Below are positions 20,210-32,149 of a DNA stretch of 64,000 nt, piece after piece. The notes under the pieces were generated by a model. The model saw only the letters and a list, made by a program, of their open reading frames with translations. It was not told the origin of the DNA and did not search any database. Position 1 is the stretch's first letter. Every line of letters begins with the position of its first letter. The translations under genes and the position numbers were made by a program. Source of the DNA: Axinella damicornis (Eukaryota; Porifera; Demospongiae; Axinellida; Axinellidae); contig OZ007518.1 in NCBI GenBank assembly GCA_963931865.1, positions 6,130,570 to 6,194,569 on the forward strand, given 5' to 3'.

Positions 20210-21390
20210 GATGGGTAGAATTGACTATGAAGGTCTTTGGAAACTAGCCAAGAATACTATAATATTATGTGTTGCATCCGCAGAGCATGCACCTCCTATC
20301 AATGGCTGCAGAAAAATGGAAGATAATCAAGAGTGCACGCATTCAACATAATATTATTAGTATGATGTTGACTCCTAATTCACCAATCAAAGACCTGGTA
20401 GCTTAGGAACTGCCATGTTCTCGGCCGCTGGTGGACACAAGGGATATCTTTGTTCGCAGTACCTACAGAAACATTTGCTGCAGTACATTCAGTCTGTACG
20501 TAGAATGCACTGAATTTACCAAGAGCTAGAAGTGACGCTGAAAGCCTCATGGACCAAGGATTCATTAGCAAGTGTTGTAGTGTTGTTGATTTAGGGTAAT
20601 TACTATTCAAACCCAGAAAATGAAGGTTTGCATTGAGCTTGAGAATCGTCACCACTGAGAAGTGTAGAGCTACATTATAGTCTCAATTGTTTTGAAAAGA
20701 ATGCTTGCTTATCATACTGTAACATTCATTGGGACCTTGGCATGCACATCATGCATCTGTCTGATTTGACCAGGCAAACCCAGCCACGATTCTTTGCTTT
20801 TCAACTCGATCAGATTTGTAAATCATGAAATTGAAGATGAAAAATTGACATGCATGTCTGGGAATGAGGATATATTCTAGCACTGATGTCTTGCAGCCTG
20901 CATAGCTAGAGCACAAACTACTTAATCTCTACACTAGAGTTTTGTTTGTACGATGACACTGCAGCACTAAGTTTTTCACTTGTCCACTGAATAGCTTTTC
21001 CAGGTGTCTACAAGTGAGTGTGTGTGTGAGGATGAGTGTGCATGTGTGTGTTGTATGGGAGAATACACAGTAAGATAGTAACAACCTGAAGAATGCAGAT
21101 CACAAAAGGGTACATTGACCTACGATGTGGAGGAAATCACTATAATTACAAGCTAGTTACGAAGCCGGGTAGGGGCCCGAGAATTACACACAAGTCAATT
21201 TCAGTCACTGAAAGTGGTTTACCTTTGACTGCAGTTCCTGCTTTCCCTCTGGAGTCTCAGCTGGCCAGCATATGCACACCATGAGGGGATGAAATCATCT
21301 GGAGGAGCGTATCACAATAGAAATGAGCGGGCATATTAATCTGGGGAGTGAAAGTAGCTGGGGGTCTTGCAGCTTTTATTATTGTCTTAG
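20210..21390. other. Upstream or intergenic sequence
   Basis: No exon could be supported with paired splice sites. A minus-strand frame at 20380-20655 is open but has no recognisable content. A short TG-rich stretch is at 21018-21052. Confidence 0.4.
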
Positions 21391-21394
21391 TCCA

Positions 21395-21800
21395 TAGCTT
21401 TGTTCCCAGGAACTCAGTATGCGGAGAAGAGCGCCTGGTATCAACTGTTAGCGCATGCGTGGCTCCTCTCGGGAATTTGGAAACTACTGCAAAACTAGCC
21501 AGTGCATGACCATCCATTAGTGCAGCATGGGAGTTGTTTATACATGCAAGAGCCATCACCATTCAACCAATAGGTGTGGTGTTGTACACCCTTGATTGGG
21601 TCAGAAAGCCAGCTGAAGGACAAACACCTGACAGCAATACAGCACACGACAAGAATGTGTTTGTGTGGCTACATATGCTCAAGTCATATTTGCAATGAGG
21701 TCTTTGTATCATGCCTTGCAACCACTGTGGAAAGACAGAAGCGGCATATTGCTGTCCACAGACTTGGAACACCGTTGTGTTGCTGAGGACCAGCACATTC
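21395..21800. mobile_element. Degenerate copy of the 8219 MITE family
   Basis: TTGTTCCCAGGAACTCAGTA, then GGAGAAGAGCGCCTGGTATC and GTTAGCGCATGCGTGGCTCC, follow the order of the 8219-8779 element's end. The later CAGAAGCGGCATATTGC-TGTCCACAGACTT matches its interior (8565-8600). The terminal repeats are eroded. Confidence 0.6.
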
Positions 21801-21804
21801 TACT

Positions 21805-22190
21805 GATATCTGAATCGCAGCACTAGAGTGTACCTGTGAGTGTCTACGCCAAAATTTCACTCCCCGACACAGACCTGGAGACCCTGGTCGACATTCGGTG
21901 ATACTCCCTAGTGCTCGAATCAGCCACGGTGACAAAAAGTGAGCCTGCAGCAGAGGGATGATGAGGCTTCCCGAAAAAATCTCAGAGAAAGTTCCTTCAG
22001 AGAAGAAGCAGGGAGCGTCGTACGATAATACATCAATTTTTCCGATCGTACCTTCCTCCGAAAATGGACTTTGGCAGGCTGTAGTTCCAGAACCAAGCAA
22101 CAGAGAATCACCAAACTTATAACTCAAAGTGCGATGGGTCTGTAGTATCGACTGAAGGTCCCGCCCACTTCCTGTAATATACACACTCGG
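21805..22190. other. Open minus-strand frame without support
   Basis: The frame 22184-21684 is open for 166 codons but crosses the MITE remnant above, and no splice sites or family are recognised. Only its first half (22184-21830) is outside repeats. I leave it uncalled. Confidence 0.3.
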
Positions 22191-22579
22191 GGCCGGGACT
22201 ATTTCACGGAACGGAACGGAACACTTGAAAACACGGAACAGCTGTGGAAGTCCTCACTGCACAGTTTAAACTCCACAAACTGCATACCACTGGATAGAGC
22301 GCGACGAGCTCTACACGCTGGTACCCTTTTTGCTGGAATCCTTGCTGCTGGAAAGAATTGGCTCAGAGTTCTACGAAATCGCGTGGGCGGAAGCTCGCGT
22401 ATGGCTAACTTTTGTCGTAACTCTAATACTAACCATCATGTTCCAACAATATGGTTACCAGCATGTAGGACTCGTCGAGCTCTGTCCATTGGTGTGCAGT
22501 TTGTAGACTGCAGCGAGGACGTGCATAGCCGTTCCGTGTTTTCCAGTGTTCCGTTCCGTTCCGTGAAATAGCCACGGCC
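22191..22579. mobile_element. TIR element with perfect 8-bp target duplication
   Basis: The ends GGCCGGGACTATTTCACGG and CCGTGAAATAGCCACGGCC are inverted, and the inversion continues through GGAACGGAACACTTGAAAAC. ACACTCGG is directly repeated outside both ends (22183-22190 and 22580-22587). An 8-bp duplication is typical of hAT-type elements. At 389 bp it is non-autonomous. Subterminal GGAAC repeats are present. Confidence 0.85.
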
Positions 22580-22589
22580 ACACTCGGCA

Positions 22590-23610
22590 CTAACGCGTCT
22601 GATTATACAGGTCGTCCGATAATCTGTACAAGTCAGTCAAAAGTCTCCTGTTGATCGGGCATCGCATTGTCTGCTGTTTCCTAGCGCTAGCATACAGAAC
22701 CGTCAAAGAGGCTAGGCGAAAATGGCCACCAGGGCAGTCAAATGACTACATGCCTGGCCACTTTGTCTGGGTGTACAAAGAGTTAGTGTCTACATACTTA
22801 TTAACATAATTATGATGACCTTCTGTAATTCGGAGGAGTGTAGAAGCTAGGACACATCATTTTTCGATTTCTGCATGCTTCAGTCAGCTGTGTACGTTGG
22901 AGTAAACATCAGCACATCTTGGTTAGGTTGCGGGCTATAGATAGTCACGTATCAGTTCAATTATTCAGTATTGTTATCCGGCTGTACTGTCAATCATCGT
23001 GAACCTATTGACCTTATGCGAAAGTCAATTAGATGTCGTGGAAAGTGTAGAAGCTGCCAGTGCGTGTCACTGTGTTGTTGTAAGCTTTGTGGGCGAAGTC
23101 TCTGGCTAAAGCTGATGTTGTTCAGCTGAAAGTTATTTGAACCACAGGATGCTTGAGTACAAGCAATGATCAACTTCAACGACACATTTTTGGCTACACT
23201 CAATTGGCTCTGAACTGCCACTATGTTCAGCGGTTAGACATAAACTATATGTTTCCGTGAAGTACAGTTGCTGGACATCCAGCTTCTCTCTTTTGGATTG
23301 GTGTCCTTCCGTCAGTCAAACTCGGCTGCTCTGGTTCCAAGCAGCTTTCCTGTCTAAACTATACATTTCCACATTCTACGAGTGTGGTACTCGTGAGCTG
23401 TGGTTGTTTTGGACTTGTCAGGTATGTTTCTGATATTATGCTGGGGTTTAAAATTGTTAGTAGCTTGTGAGGCTGCCTCCAGGTGTTAGTTAGTGCTTCA
23501 GGCTGGTATTCTATTTAGTGTGCGCCGCTTTGTGCATATACGCAGAAGACTAGCCCGCGACCTTAAGGGGTTAAGGATGCGCTGCAGACACATAGCACAT
23601 TACATGCTAC
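22590..23610. other. Intergenic sequence
   Basis: No gene supported. The stretch TCGGGCATCGCATTGTCTGC with CTAGCGCTAGCATA near 22655-22700 resembles 36735-36775, indicating another dispersed repeat. Confidence 0.4.
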
Positions 23611-23616
23611 CATATA

Positions 23617-24097
23617 TAGCCTCGAACCCAGGCACAGAGGAGGATTGAGGAGGAGTGAAGGCCTGGAATTCTAAACTCACGAAGACAAGATCACAGCTTT
23701 CACTTTCACGCTTGGAAGTTGGTCTATCATCAATGCCATGAGGGATGAGTCATTTCGGGTAATCTTCACGTCAAACATGAATGCCACAGTATAACACAAT
23801 GACTTACCAAGACCAGTGCACACAGTGCATAGCTAGAGTCTCTTCGTATATAAGATGCCGTTTGCTCAGGTTCGAGCATCATTGCTGCACATCCAAGTCG
23901 CTGGAGGTACGAAACAGCCTGGTCTGGGTCTTGCATAGAGTGGCCAATGCTGACAGAATATATACACGTATCTGACGTCATAAGCCATGGGGATGACATG
24001 GTCTTATACGGGATTCGTGGAAATTATGCCGGGAAATTAAGCACATGTGCAAACAGTGGATACCACCAGGTACTCTCTGCACCTGGGTTCGAGGCTA
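23617..24097. mobile_element. Putative MITE, diverged TAGCCTCG ends
   Basis: TAGCCTCGAACCCAGG at the left and CCTGGGTTCGAGGCTA at the right are perfect inverted repeats of 16 bases, a sequence variant of the TAGCCTCGTTCCCAGG family. The 9 bases outside the ends do not match, so either the target duplication has decayed or the two ends belong to different insertions. Confidence 0.55.
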
Positions 24098-24103
24098 CCT
24101 TAA

Positions 24104-24466
24104 GGTCACTATTATTTGCGGGTATTAATTTTAGCAAATTTTAGGGAATTAGCTAAATTTTGAACCCACAAACAATAGTATTAGCAGCATGTGACGTCAC
24201 ATACGTGTGCATTAATTGGAGCAAGTCATAAGCTAGCTGCCTACGAAGCGATCGGCAAAGGTAGTTAGAGGCTATCCACGAGATGAGAGCAAGGCCTGAG
24301 ACAACATTCTGAAAAAAGTGCTCTGTTGCACTAGCCTATACCAGCAGACTGAGCAGTGCGGTTGCCACTTGAACGGATTAGTAATTGCCAGCTGCAGCTC
24401 TGGTAAGTTAATACTCGTCAAATCAGCTGCATACCCAATTCGCCAAACCCACAAATAATAGTGACC
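24104..24466. mobile_element. Foldback element, GGTCACTATTATTTG ends
   Basis: GGTCACTATTATTTGCGGGT at the left is inverted at the right (ACCCACAAATAATAGTGACC, one mismatch). A second internal copy, ACCCACAAACAATAGT, is near 24163. No coding capacity. Confidence 0.7.
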
Positions 24467-24616
24467 ATAACAAGGTAATGCTACCGCACTACCTCATTCC
24501 CTGACAGTTCCGTTATAGTTACTGTAGTTCTGTTTAGCTGCTTCTTTTCTATCTTACTACTTAGGGGGCATTTCCACGCTTAGCGTCACAGTGACATGCA
24601 CATGTAGTTGTATCAG

Positions 24617-24631
24617 CCCCCCCCCCCCCCC
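24617..24631. repeat. 15-base poly(C) tract
   Basis: An uninterrupted C run of 15, followed by TAAAAAAAG. A short MITE-terminus pair (TAGCCTCGTTCCCAGGCC / GGGAGCTAGGCTA) lies just downstream at 24735-24772. Confidence 0.9.
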
Positions 24632-25004
24632 TAAAAAAAGATCACTATGACCTAAGTGTACAAATTTTTGTTTGCAAATGTCCCCCATAGCTTAGTCTGC
24701 CTGTGGATAATGTCTGCCTAAAAGTATTCATTGCTAGCCTCGTTCCCAGGCCTGAGCCTGGGAGCTAGGCTAATTCACTGCTCACCATTTACGGTTACGC
24801 TGAGACCAGGGTGACGAAGACCCTCCAACAGCTGGAGCGTCATGGCTGCATTTCCCAAGGGCAACAGGAGTCCCTGGCATCTACGCCACCACAACTTTAT
24901 ACAGACTTCCGAAGATACTTATAGGGAAGCCTTCAAGCCTACATACTCAGATCGACCCTGCATGATATGAGGACCATTGAATACGCCAAGGCACGGGCAT
25001 CCCA

Positions 25005-25680
25005 GACATGACAAAAAGCCTGACTGATGAAACAAGTTTGTCTGCAATGTCATTGACGTATACAAGAAACAACACAGGTCCCAGTATTGATCCCTGTGGA
25101 ACACCTCAGGTCACATGGGACCATTCTGATAGGTATCCATTGCACACTACCCTCTGTTGCCGATTAGTCAGGAAGGCTCTGATCCAGCTCAGCAGGTCTC
25201 TTCTTACTCCAATATTGTCTAATTTCAGGAGGAGTCTCTCATGTGGAACTGAGTCAAAAGCTTTCGCAAAATCCAGGAAGATGACAATCCAGGGAACTAG
25301 CCCACTGGTGAACCTTCTCCAGCAGTTGAGTCTGGCAGGAGCGGAACCCATGCTGGAACAGGTTGAGCTTGTCATTATCAGTTAGAAAGTTCATAAGCGC
25401 TCCATCACCTTGACCACTAGGCTGGTGAGGCTCACTGGCCAGTAGTTCTTATGAGCATGCTTATCACCTTTCAAAAAAACCGAATTAATGTTTGATCTGG
25501 TCCAGTCCTGTGGCAGTTGGCCTGATTGCAAGTTTGTATTGAGAAGAGATTCAGCGATCCAAGGGGCAGTTTCTCTGAGCAATCTATCGGGGATTCCATT
25601 GGGCCCAGCTGCTTTACTGGGGTCAATCCTACATAGCTCTTCATATACTTCACTCTGAGTCAATACTAATTTCCTATCTC
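25005..25680 (-). pseudogene. Non-LTR retrotransposon reverse transcriptase fragment
   Basis: On the minus strand, 25663-25391 reads SKAAGPNGIPDRLLRE and GQLPQDWTRSNINSVFLKGD, the classic N-terminal RT blocks of CR1/L2/Jockey-type LINEs. After a frameshift, 25375-25106 reads VIFLDFAKAFDSVPHERLL (motif A with the catalytic Asp) and RAFLTNRQQRVVCNGYLSEW. An in-frame TGA follows HVT, and then GVPQGSILGPVLFLVYVND continues in the same frame. The FADD catalytic box expected next is not present; the frame reads LFVMSGMPVPW instead. With a frameshift, a nonsense codon and a lost motif C, this copy is dead. No endonuclease or poly(A) tail was found. Confidence 0.9.
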
Positions 25681-25689
25681 TACATCACT

Positions 25690-26300
25690 CCTGGTAGACC
25701 TGAGCTCCTCCTCAAGCACTTTTGGTCTTCCCGAGTGAACACTGAACTGGGTTGGACAGCGATTTTCTTTGTTTCATGACAGACCATCTTCGAGGAGTAC
25801 TAGTTGGTTGCCGCGATCCCAGTCTTGACATACATGCTCCTGAGATACTGTGATTATGATCCGCCGCAAATAGGTTTACGCATGAGTAGTTTTGTACTTA
25901 GTCTGGTACCCAGACCCCACGCTATTAAACTGGGAATCGGATGGAATGGAGTCTGGCAACAAGATTTTAAAAACTGGCTCGTTGCGCCACTTGCGAAAAG
26001 CTGTTTCAGTCGTCAAGGTTGGAGCGGAGAACTTGGCATGGCAAGGGTACGTGGACATAGTGGTATTTTCAGTGTCACTATTGTTGTACATGTAGCTAAT
26101 AGACGATTTCGACATAATTTCTGTACCTTGTGGTGTGGTTGTACAAAGCTAGCTAGCCACTGGTGCGGGGTGCTATGCAGTTACTACTGTCGCTAACTCG
26201 ATTCGAAACTGATCTCTGCGGACAATCCCGAAGAGTGGCGATCTTTATATCCGTGACCCTGTCTCTTGTGAAAATTAATTGAGTTTTGGTGATTAATTGT
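25690..26300. other. Sequence 5' of the RT fragment
   Basis: Minus-strand sequence to about 25800 may be degraded retrotransposon (a Ser/Lys-rich, stop-containing frame). The rest has no supported gene. Confidence 0.35.
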
Positions 26301-26305
26301 TGAGA

Positions 26306-26352
26306 AGCAGGAAATTGCCATCAGCAATAATCGCTGATGGCAATTTCCTGCT
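26306..26352. repeat. Perfect 20-bp hairpin with 7-base loop
   Basis: AGCAGGAAATTGCCATCAGC, loop AATAATC, then the exact reverse complement. Pairing does not extend beyond 20 bp on either side, which is short for a microRNA precursor. It is more likely a decayed foldback. Confidence 0.9.
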
Positions 26353-26611
26353 TTATGAATAGCTGGTCTCCCTGGGAGACTTGAGACAAGTGGTTTTGTG
26401 ATTATGATGCTGTCCTTGAAAAGCTGTGCTGCACTGGGTGCTGGCCATGGGTAGTACTCCAAGCAGCAAACCATGTGTATTGCGTATCTACAGTGCTGGC
26501 AAGTGACTACGGTTTGCTTGGTCTGGACTGCAGAATAGGCAGTCGCTTGGGAGTAAGAGTTGTAATCCCAGGCTTCACAGACTTTTGATTGTGCTATGGT
26601 CTATAAGTAGC

Positions 26612-26700
26612 TGCCGAGATATCTAGGGCTATCAAAGCCAGCCAAGATATCTACAGCCAAGATATCTACGGCTATCAAAGCCAGCCAAGATATCTACGGC
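26612..26700. repeat. Short tandem repeat, CCAAGATATCTACGGCTATC type
   Basis: Three to four imperfect copies of a 25-37-bp unit containing GCCAAGATATCTACGGC, with AAAGCCAG spacers. Confidence 0.8.
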
Positions 26701-26709
26701 TGCTATAAC

Positions 26710-27480
26710 CACAACTTGAAGTCGACCTTGTCCACAGCTGCCATGGAGCACGCACAAACTGGAAACTGGTTCAAGTAATCAGGTATTGTCTGCTGAATAA
26801 TTTATTCAGCACATTGTTGAGAAAGTAACCTTTAGAGGTGGAAACATTACATCTGAAAGCTGGTGCCATTTCCAGCTACCTCATAAGAGGTGAATTCCCT
26901 AGGCTTGTTCCCATCCAGTTCTTGTTCTCCAGTTCATTCTCCTTTATCTCTGTGCAAACCAGTTCACCTCAGAGATCAGTTGCTTACCTGGAACAGCCAA
27001 TGTCTTGCAGAGTGGAGACACCAGAAGAACTAGGAGTGGTCTCATTTAATCAGATTAACTTTTGTAGGTTATCACTAGGTCATGTGTGCAACACCCACTG
27101 GGGGAGTTCATGTAAACTCTGGACTGGGTACTATAGTATGGACTCCTCTTTTGCCTGAAGTGTATTGCGTGCACATGCACACATCAGGGGTTTAGTAGTC
27201 GGTTTGTGTCCTGTCTGTCGGTTTGAGAAGTGAAGGCCTTTTTGAAGGCTTAGTTCAAGATAGAAGTGTTAGAATTCAGAAAATAATATTGTCTACATAA
27301 CTCACAGACCAGAGATCCACTCGAGAGACTGCGTGAAAGTCGTGTTTCAACTTGACCACACCCTGTTTCTAACATTACCGCCACAACCGTTATAGTATCT
27401 GATTCTGCATGCTGACATCGCTGTATTAAAACTCGGTAGGGCTAGCTATCTCATGCACGCTGTATTGAATAATCGGCGGT
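26710..27480. other. Intergenic sequence
   Basis: A plus frame at 26838-27158 is open but has no splice or family support. No other feature was seen. Confidence 0.35.
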
Positions 27481-27485
27481 AGGCC

Positions 27486-27589
27486 TAGCCTCGTTCCCAG
27501 GCCTTCCACGCCTCCAGCTTTTGATCGCTTCCAGTATATACTGGAAGCGATCAAAAGCTGGAGGTGTGGAAGGCCTGGGAACGAGGCTA
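27486..27589. mobile_element. 104-bp near-perfect palindromic MITE
   Basis: The ends are TAGCCTCGTTCCCAGGCC and the inverse. The whole element is one hairpin with about 50-bp arms, meeting at CCAGTATATACTGG. GGTAGGCC is directly repeated outside both ends (27478-27485 and 27590-27597). It is the smallest complete member of the Mutator-like MITE family here. Confidence 0.9.
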
Positions 27590-27943
27590 GGTAGGCCTAG
27601 CTGCATCCAGTCAAGGTAGCACACGTGCACGGGGTACGTGCTCTGCTTAGATTATTCCCAGTTACACTAGCCTACCGTTAGTACTATTGCCGCTTGCATC
27701 AGTTGCTGATAGTTCAGATTATTAAAGCGCTATTTATCCAGAAAAATGGGGTAGTCATGTGAACAATGAGTGGCATTTAAATCCTCTCTCCTGTCCTTTC
27801 GTTCTGTACCCTGACTTTGTTTTAATTTTTTCTTTTATGTACCCTGTTACTGTCTTTTTGGTTATTTTATGTTTGGGGGAGCACACTTCATAGGCTGTCG
27901 TCAGCCTCAGTGTGTACCCATTCTGCTTGCAGATAAAATTTAG

Positions 27944-28175
27944 TTCAGTTCAGTTCAGTTCACTCCAACCAATATGTACCGAGCTGTGACCGGGGTCACA
28001 GAGCTGTGACCGGGAGTTGCAACCCATATGCAGCAGATATAGGTGTGGTGTGGGTGTGGCTTACCACATTACTTTGTATACTACCAAAGTCACGTAGGAT
28101 TTCTGTGACGGTCACAGGGTCACCGGCAGTTTAGGAGCATGGTCACGCAGTTGCAGTGACCACCCCTTTGGGCAT
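27944..28175. mobile_element. Truncated relative of the GTCAC-rich MITE
   Basis: GAGCTGTGACCGGGGTCACA, then GCAGATATAGGTGTGG, TATACTACC, CAGGGTCACCGGCAGTTTAG and CAGTGACCACCCCTTT follow the order of the element at 10394-10658. The left end is replaced by a (GTTCA)n run at 27944-27962. Confidence 0.7.
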
Positions 28176-28179
28176 GGGA

Positions 28180-28830
28180 CTAAGGCTGATGCATTGGCGC
28201 ACACACATTCTACGGCATACATACGCTTGGGGCTTGAGAGGCAATTTGTCTGTGGAGCATAATAGTCTAACGAAACTTTATTTTCAAGTAGTTCACTGCT
28301 CTTGATGAGTAGTCATACTGGAGCGTACGAGCCACAGGCTTACCATACCCTCAGCATCACCCGACTCACCTTCAACAGAGATGATTGCCAAGACGGCCGG
28401 CCACAACTACCACCACCTTCAGCAGCTCCATTGCTCTTGTTATTGTTTGAATTTGTTAGCATTGCAAACGTGTTGTCAGTCCTTTGCAAGTGCTTTTGTA
28501 GTCACTGGACCAAGGGGTTCACTTAGTTGGTCATTTTGAGGACAAAAAATTCTGAGATATAATGCTGCAATGAAGGACTTTCAACAAGTATTCACCTTTG
28601 GAGGGACTTGCACTTTGGTTTGGTTCCCATTTGATAATGTTTGCACAGCAAGCCTAGGTGCAATGACATCATCAATGATGAAATACTGTGGCGTGGGAAA
28701 GGTTGTCTAACCGGTAATGCAATTGTAAGTGCTATGACATCAACATACTGTGGGAGTGGAAAGTTACACTCCTGGTAGGGGAAAAATTGTGCCGCGTAAT
28801 GTAAACTAAATAATTAAATAATTAATGTTT
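28180..28830. other. Intergenic sequence
   Basis: No exon supported. ACTCCTGGTAGGGGAAAAATTG then TGCCGCGTAAT near 28768-28800 also occurs at 59975-60003 and, inverted, at about 35487-35513, always next to first-exon repeats. Confidence 0.4.
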
Positions 28831-28839
28831 GACTACTTA

Positions 28840-29275
28840 CGAATGGCCTGCAAAGATTCTGACTACACCGTCGTGATCGCTATCATGCACTGTCCTCACC
28901 GTACAATTTTGGTGATGAAACTCACCTTGATGGTGGAGATATGAGCGCTTTTGTCTCGCCATTAGTCGCCATTGCTCGAGCGCTCCATCGACTTCCGGTG
29001 GCAGTACCGTTCTTAGGAAAGGCACACGAAGATTCTGACCACACGGCCGTCATCGCTGTCGTTCACTGACGCTTACATGCCAAAACTCACCGTGCTGGCT
29101 AAGTTGTGAGTGCTGTAATAATGTCTTGTCTTTCCATTGCTCGCGATCGACTGAGCGTGGTTGCCACTTGGCATGTGCATTAATTTGAACGAATTGAGAT
29201 AGCTTGCGGTACGGCGAGTCGCAACCGGGGTTGCAATGCGGCTATGAGGAGTGCGGTTGCCCCTCGTAACAAAGT
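28840..29275 (-). repeat. Dispersed 'first-exon' repeat, copy C (two units)
   Basis: On the minus strand two units follow one another. The upstream unit runs from GAGGGGCAACCGCACTCCT (about 29270) through CATTAATGC and CAATGGAAAGACAAG to a CACG|GTGAGTTTTGG donor at about 29085. The downstream unit starts at AGAACGGTACTGCCACCGGAAG (an ETS-like CCGGAAG core) with CAATGGCGACTAATGGCGAG and CATCAAG|GTGAGTTTC. Each ends in GTCAGAATCTT. The same two-unit order is seen at 35015-35460. Confidence 0.7.
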
Positions 29276-29434
29276 TGAAATTGAAGACAGTGCCGCTGAT
29301 TGAAATGAACTGGTCATGTGGGAAGGTTTTGTTGGTGGTGAAGTTAGTGTAGCATATTAAGTTTACACAATTGACCAGATCAAAGAACCTTATGCATTCC
29401 AATGACCACATCTAAGAGGAAAAAGCCGGGAAAT

Positions 29435-29456
29435 GGGGGGGGGGGGGGGGGGGGGG
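29435..29456. repeat. 22-base poly(G) tract
   Basis: An uninterrupted G run on the plus strand, about 200 bases before the inverted-repeat arm becomes visible. Confidence 0.95.
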
Positions 29457-29883
29457 CACCCCTCTACCCCCTTTTGCGGGAAACACGGCCGAGAACAGCC
29501 CTAACTAAAAGCCACGTTGCCTCCAGCGGAAGTGCTATTTGGGCTCCTCCCATATTCAAAGTGAGCATGAGCGCGTTTGAAGCTTCAGAAAACGAGTTGA
29601 ATTTTCAATGTCCATCCCACTACAAGGAAAAGAGGACGGAAATGTCCCTTTTCTCATATCCAGTCACTTAATTATGGTGCATGTGATTGCATACTTAACT
29701 TACACGCACATATATACATGTACCACACATGCACCGTCTTCCCCAGCCAGGAGAGCACAACATCCTGGTCACAAGTGCCTTACCCTATGTCAACCCCACC
29801 GTGGCAACATCTTCGGGTGTGTACTCAGTGCTGACGTCTATGCAAGGTAACCTACTGTTTCATATGCAGTTGTCATGTACTCA

Positions 29884-29985
29884 ACTTACACACTGGGTGT
29901 AATCTGTATCATGTGCATGCTGGTACACATTTGGTGCAATCTGTATCGTGTGTATGCTTGTACACATTGGGTGCAATCTGTGCAT
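29884..29985. repeat. VNTR, short array (left arm)
   Basis: About two to three units containing GCTGGTACACATTTGGTGC and AATCTGTATCGTGTG. The corresponding right-arm array is 62335-62540 and has extra ACCAGATTACACCAATGAGT units. Confidence 0.75.
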
Positions 29986-30516
29986 GCTGCAGAGGCAGCG
30001 GAAGCAATTTGGGTTTGGTAGGGCAAAATGGGGCATGTCCACTGCTGAAGGCAGTGTGTAGCTGATCTGTTTTCTGCGTGAACTCACGGTCATTTTTCAG
30101 TTGCCTGGATGGGGTCTGTGCTTTGCACTGCACTGCCACTGCTCTCTGGTTTCTGTGCGATCCGTCACTGTCTCACTCTCAGTGTGGAAAGAAATGTACG
30201 CTGCGCTAGCGCTGGTGGCCTAATTATAAGGCGACGAGGCTTTATTTCACTTCCTGGCTCCGCCCCTTTCTAAATTGCATGTGGTAGTTAGCACGTAACC
30301 AGTTTGCAGCGCTGTTGTTCGCAAAGTTAGCCATCGTACTCATCAAGCGGCCGGTATGTGTAGACTTCTAGATTTGCTGCAATGCAACTAGACTCGCGAA
30401 CAGACTTTCCCTCGAGCCTGGTCCCCAGTACGTAGCTGTGTATCCACTGGAGGAGGACGCTGCCGCTTAGCCTGATGTTTGCCATGGTTTTTCAAAACAT
30501 TGTTCCGCCGCCCCTG

Positions 30517-31040
30517 TGCTGGTACACACACTGGGTGCAAACTGTATCATGTGCATGCTGGTACACATGGTACACATTGGTGTATCGTGTGCATGCTGGT
30601 ACACATGGAACACATTGGGTGCAATCTGTACTGTGTGCATGCTGGTACACATTGGTGTATCGTGTGCATGCTGGTACACATGGAACACATTGGGTGCAAT
30701 CTGTACTGTGTGCATGCTGGTACACATGGTACACATTGGTGTATCGTGTGCATGCTGGTACACATGGAACACGCAATCTGTACTGTGTGCATGCTGGTAC
30801 ACATGGTACACATTAGGTGCAATCTGTATCGTGTGCATGCTGGTACACATGGTACACATTGGGTGCAATCTGGTATCGTGCATGCTGGTAAACGTGGGTG
30901 CAATGTGTATCGTGTGCTTGCTGGTACACATTGGGTGCAATCTGTATCGTGTGCATGCCGGTACACATGTGCATGCATGCTGGTACACATGTGCATGCTG
31001 GTACACGTGGTACACATTGGGTGCAATCTGTATCGTGTGG
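30517..31040. repeat. VNTR, about 46-bp unit, long array (left arm)
   Basis: About eleven units of TGTATCGTGTGCATGCTGGT-ACACATGGTACACATTGG-GTGCAATC, several internally shortened. It gives long artefactual frames on both strands (His/Thr/Gly/Val or Tyr/Gln/Cys rich). The matching right-arm locus, 61714-61805, has about two units only. Confidence 0.92.
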
Positions 31041-31550
31041 CCCAAGGTGTATGGCAGATTCACCTTTACGAAGGAAGGCTTGGGTCAAAATTGACGCTTC
31101 AGTAGATTCTACCAGGTCTTACCTAGTTTCGTGTGCAGGCCTCCATGCAGGCTGGCCTTCCTGGCCCACAATGCGACAAGGGCAGAGGACTGAGAACAAG
31201 GCCAGTCGTACAATACAAATGGGCGAAAATGGCTGCCACAATGAAGACAAACTTAAAGGTGGTGATCACTGAGGAACCATGGTGAGTCCATGAGAACACA
31301 TTATACGTTTGCTCTTCAATCCTGCTGGTTTGCTTACCATTCCGCCAGACTGTCCGTGGTGGGTGTGTCGAGAGGCTGGCCCATGAGGCCACTATGTTCT
31401 CCCCTCGTACCAGGAGACAAAATGATGAATAGCATGTCATGACATAACAGTACAAAGGAATTGGCCACAATTTCACATACGTATAATGTTGCAGTGGTGT
31501 TAGATCAATAACTATTGGTTGTAACTGGAGTGTGCAGCTTAGGATATAGC

Positions 31551-31955
31551 TAGCCTCGTTCCCAGGCCCACACGCAAAATGCCACACGCAAAATGCGGAC
31601 GTGGGCCTGGTGACACGTGGCAAAATTCCCGTATGTGCTGAGCTCAGCAGTCTTTGATAAAACCGCTGTTCTAGCTCACCTCTGGTCGCTCCTTGGCAAG
31701 GACTTTCTACTTCCGTATGTGCTGAGCTCAGCAGTCTTTGATAAAACCGCTGTTCTAGCTCACCTCTGGTCGCTCCTTGGCAAGGACTTTCTACTTAGCC
31801 ATCACCAACAGCTACCTTTCGCGTGATTTCGAATGCATCCAAGTTAGGAATGTAATCGCTTACGCAGTTATGCTGACTGTGCACATACGGAAAATTTTAC
31901 CAAGTGACACCAGGCCCTCTTCCGCGTTTCGCGTGTGGGCCTGGGAACGAGGCTA
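31551..31955. mobile_element. Mutator-like MITE (left arm)
   Basis: TAGCCTCGTTCCCAGGCCCA at the left is inverted at the right. The inner arm sequences CACACGCAAAATGC and CGCGTTTCGCGTG are diverged. It occupies the same site as the right-arm element 60905-61211. The 9 bases outside do not form a target duplication. It contains the 84-bp internal duplication at 31628-31796. Confidence 0.85.
31628..31796. repeat. 84-bp exact tandem duplication inside the MITE
   Basis: The unit beginning CCGTATGTGCTGAGCTCAGC and ending GGACTTTCTACTT occurs twice in tandem without visible differences. The right-arm copy of the same element has it once, so the duplication is recent and arm-specific. Confidence 0.9.
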
Positions 31956-32149
31956 GGCTAGAGCGTGCCTGTTGTAACCACAAAATGTGTGCTTATTAAT
32001 TTGGAATGTTGTTGAACCACCCTGCAACTTGTACCACGCTTCCGCACTTACATAGGGCCATACCCGTGAAACACTGGGTTGGGTCAGCCCTCGCCCACTC
32101 TGTGTTACTGACCTCCGCTGTCTGCTGTCGGAAATTCTGATCATAAACT

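Noticed and set aside
21684..22184. 166-codon minus-strand frame
   Set aside because: Half of it lies in a degenerate MITE, and no splice sites or recognisable residues were seen.
26306..26352. Possible microRNA precursor
   Set aside because: Only 20 perfectly paired bases with a 7-base loop and no extended stem; no mismatches or typical length. Small-RNA reads would be needed.
30467..31105. Frames of about 200 codons on both strands (His/Thr/Gly and Tyr/Gln/Cys repeats)
   Set aside because: They translate the 46-bp VNTR; the repeat number collapses in the other arm and no splice or start context supports coding.
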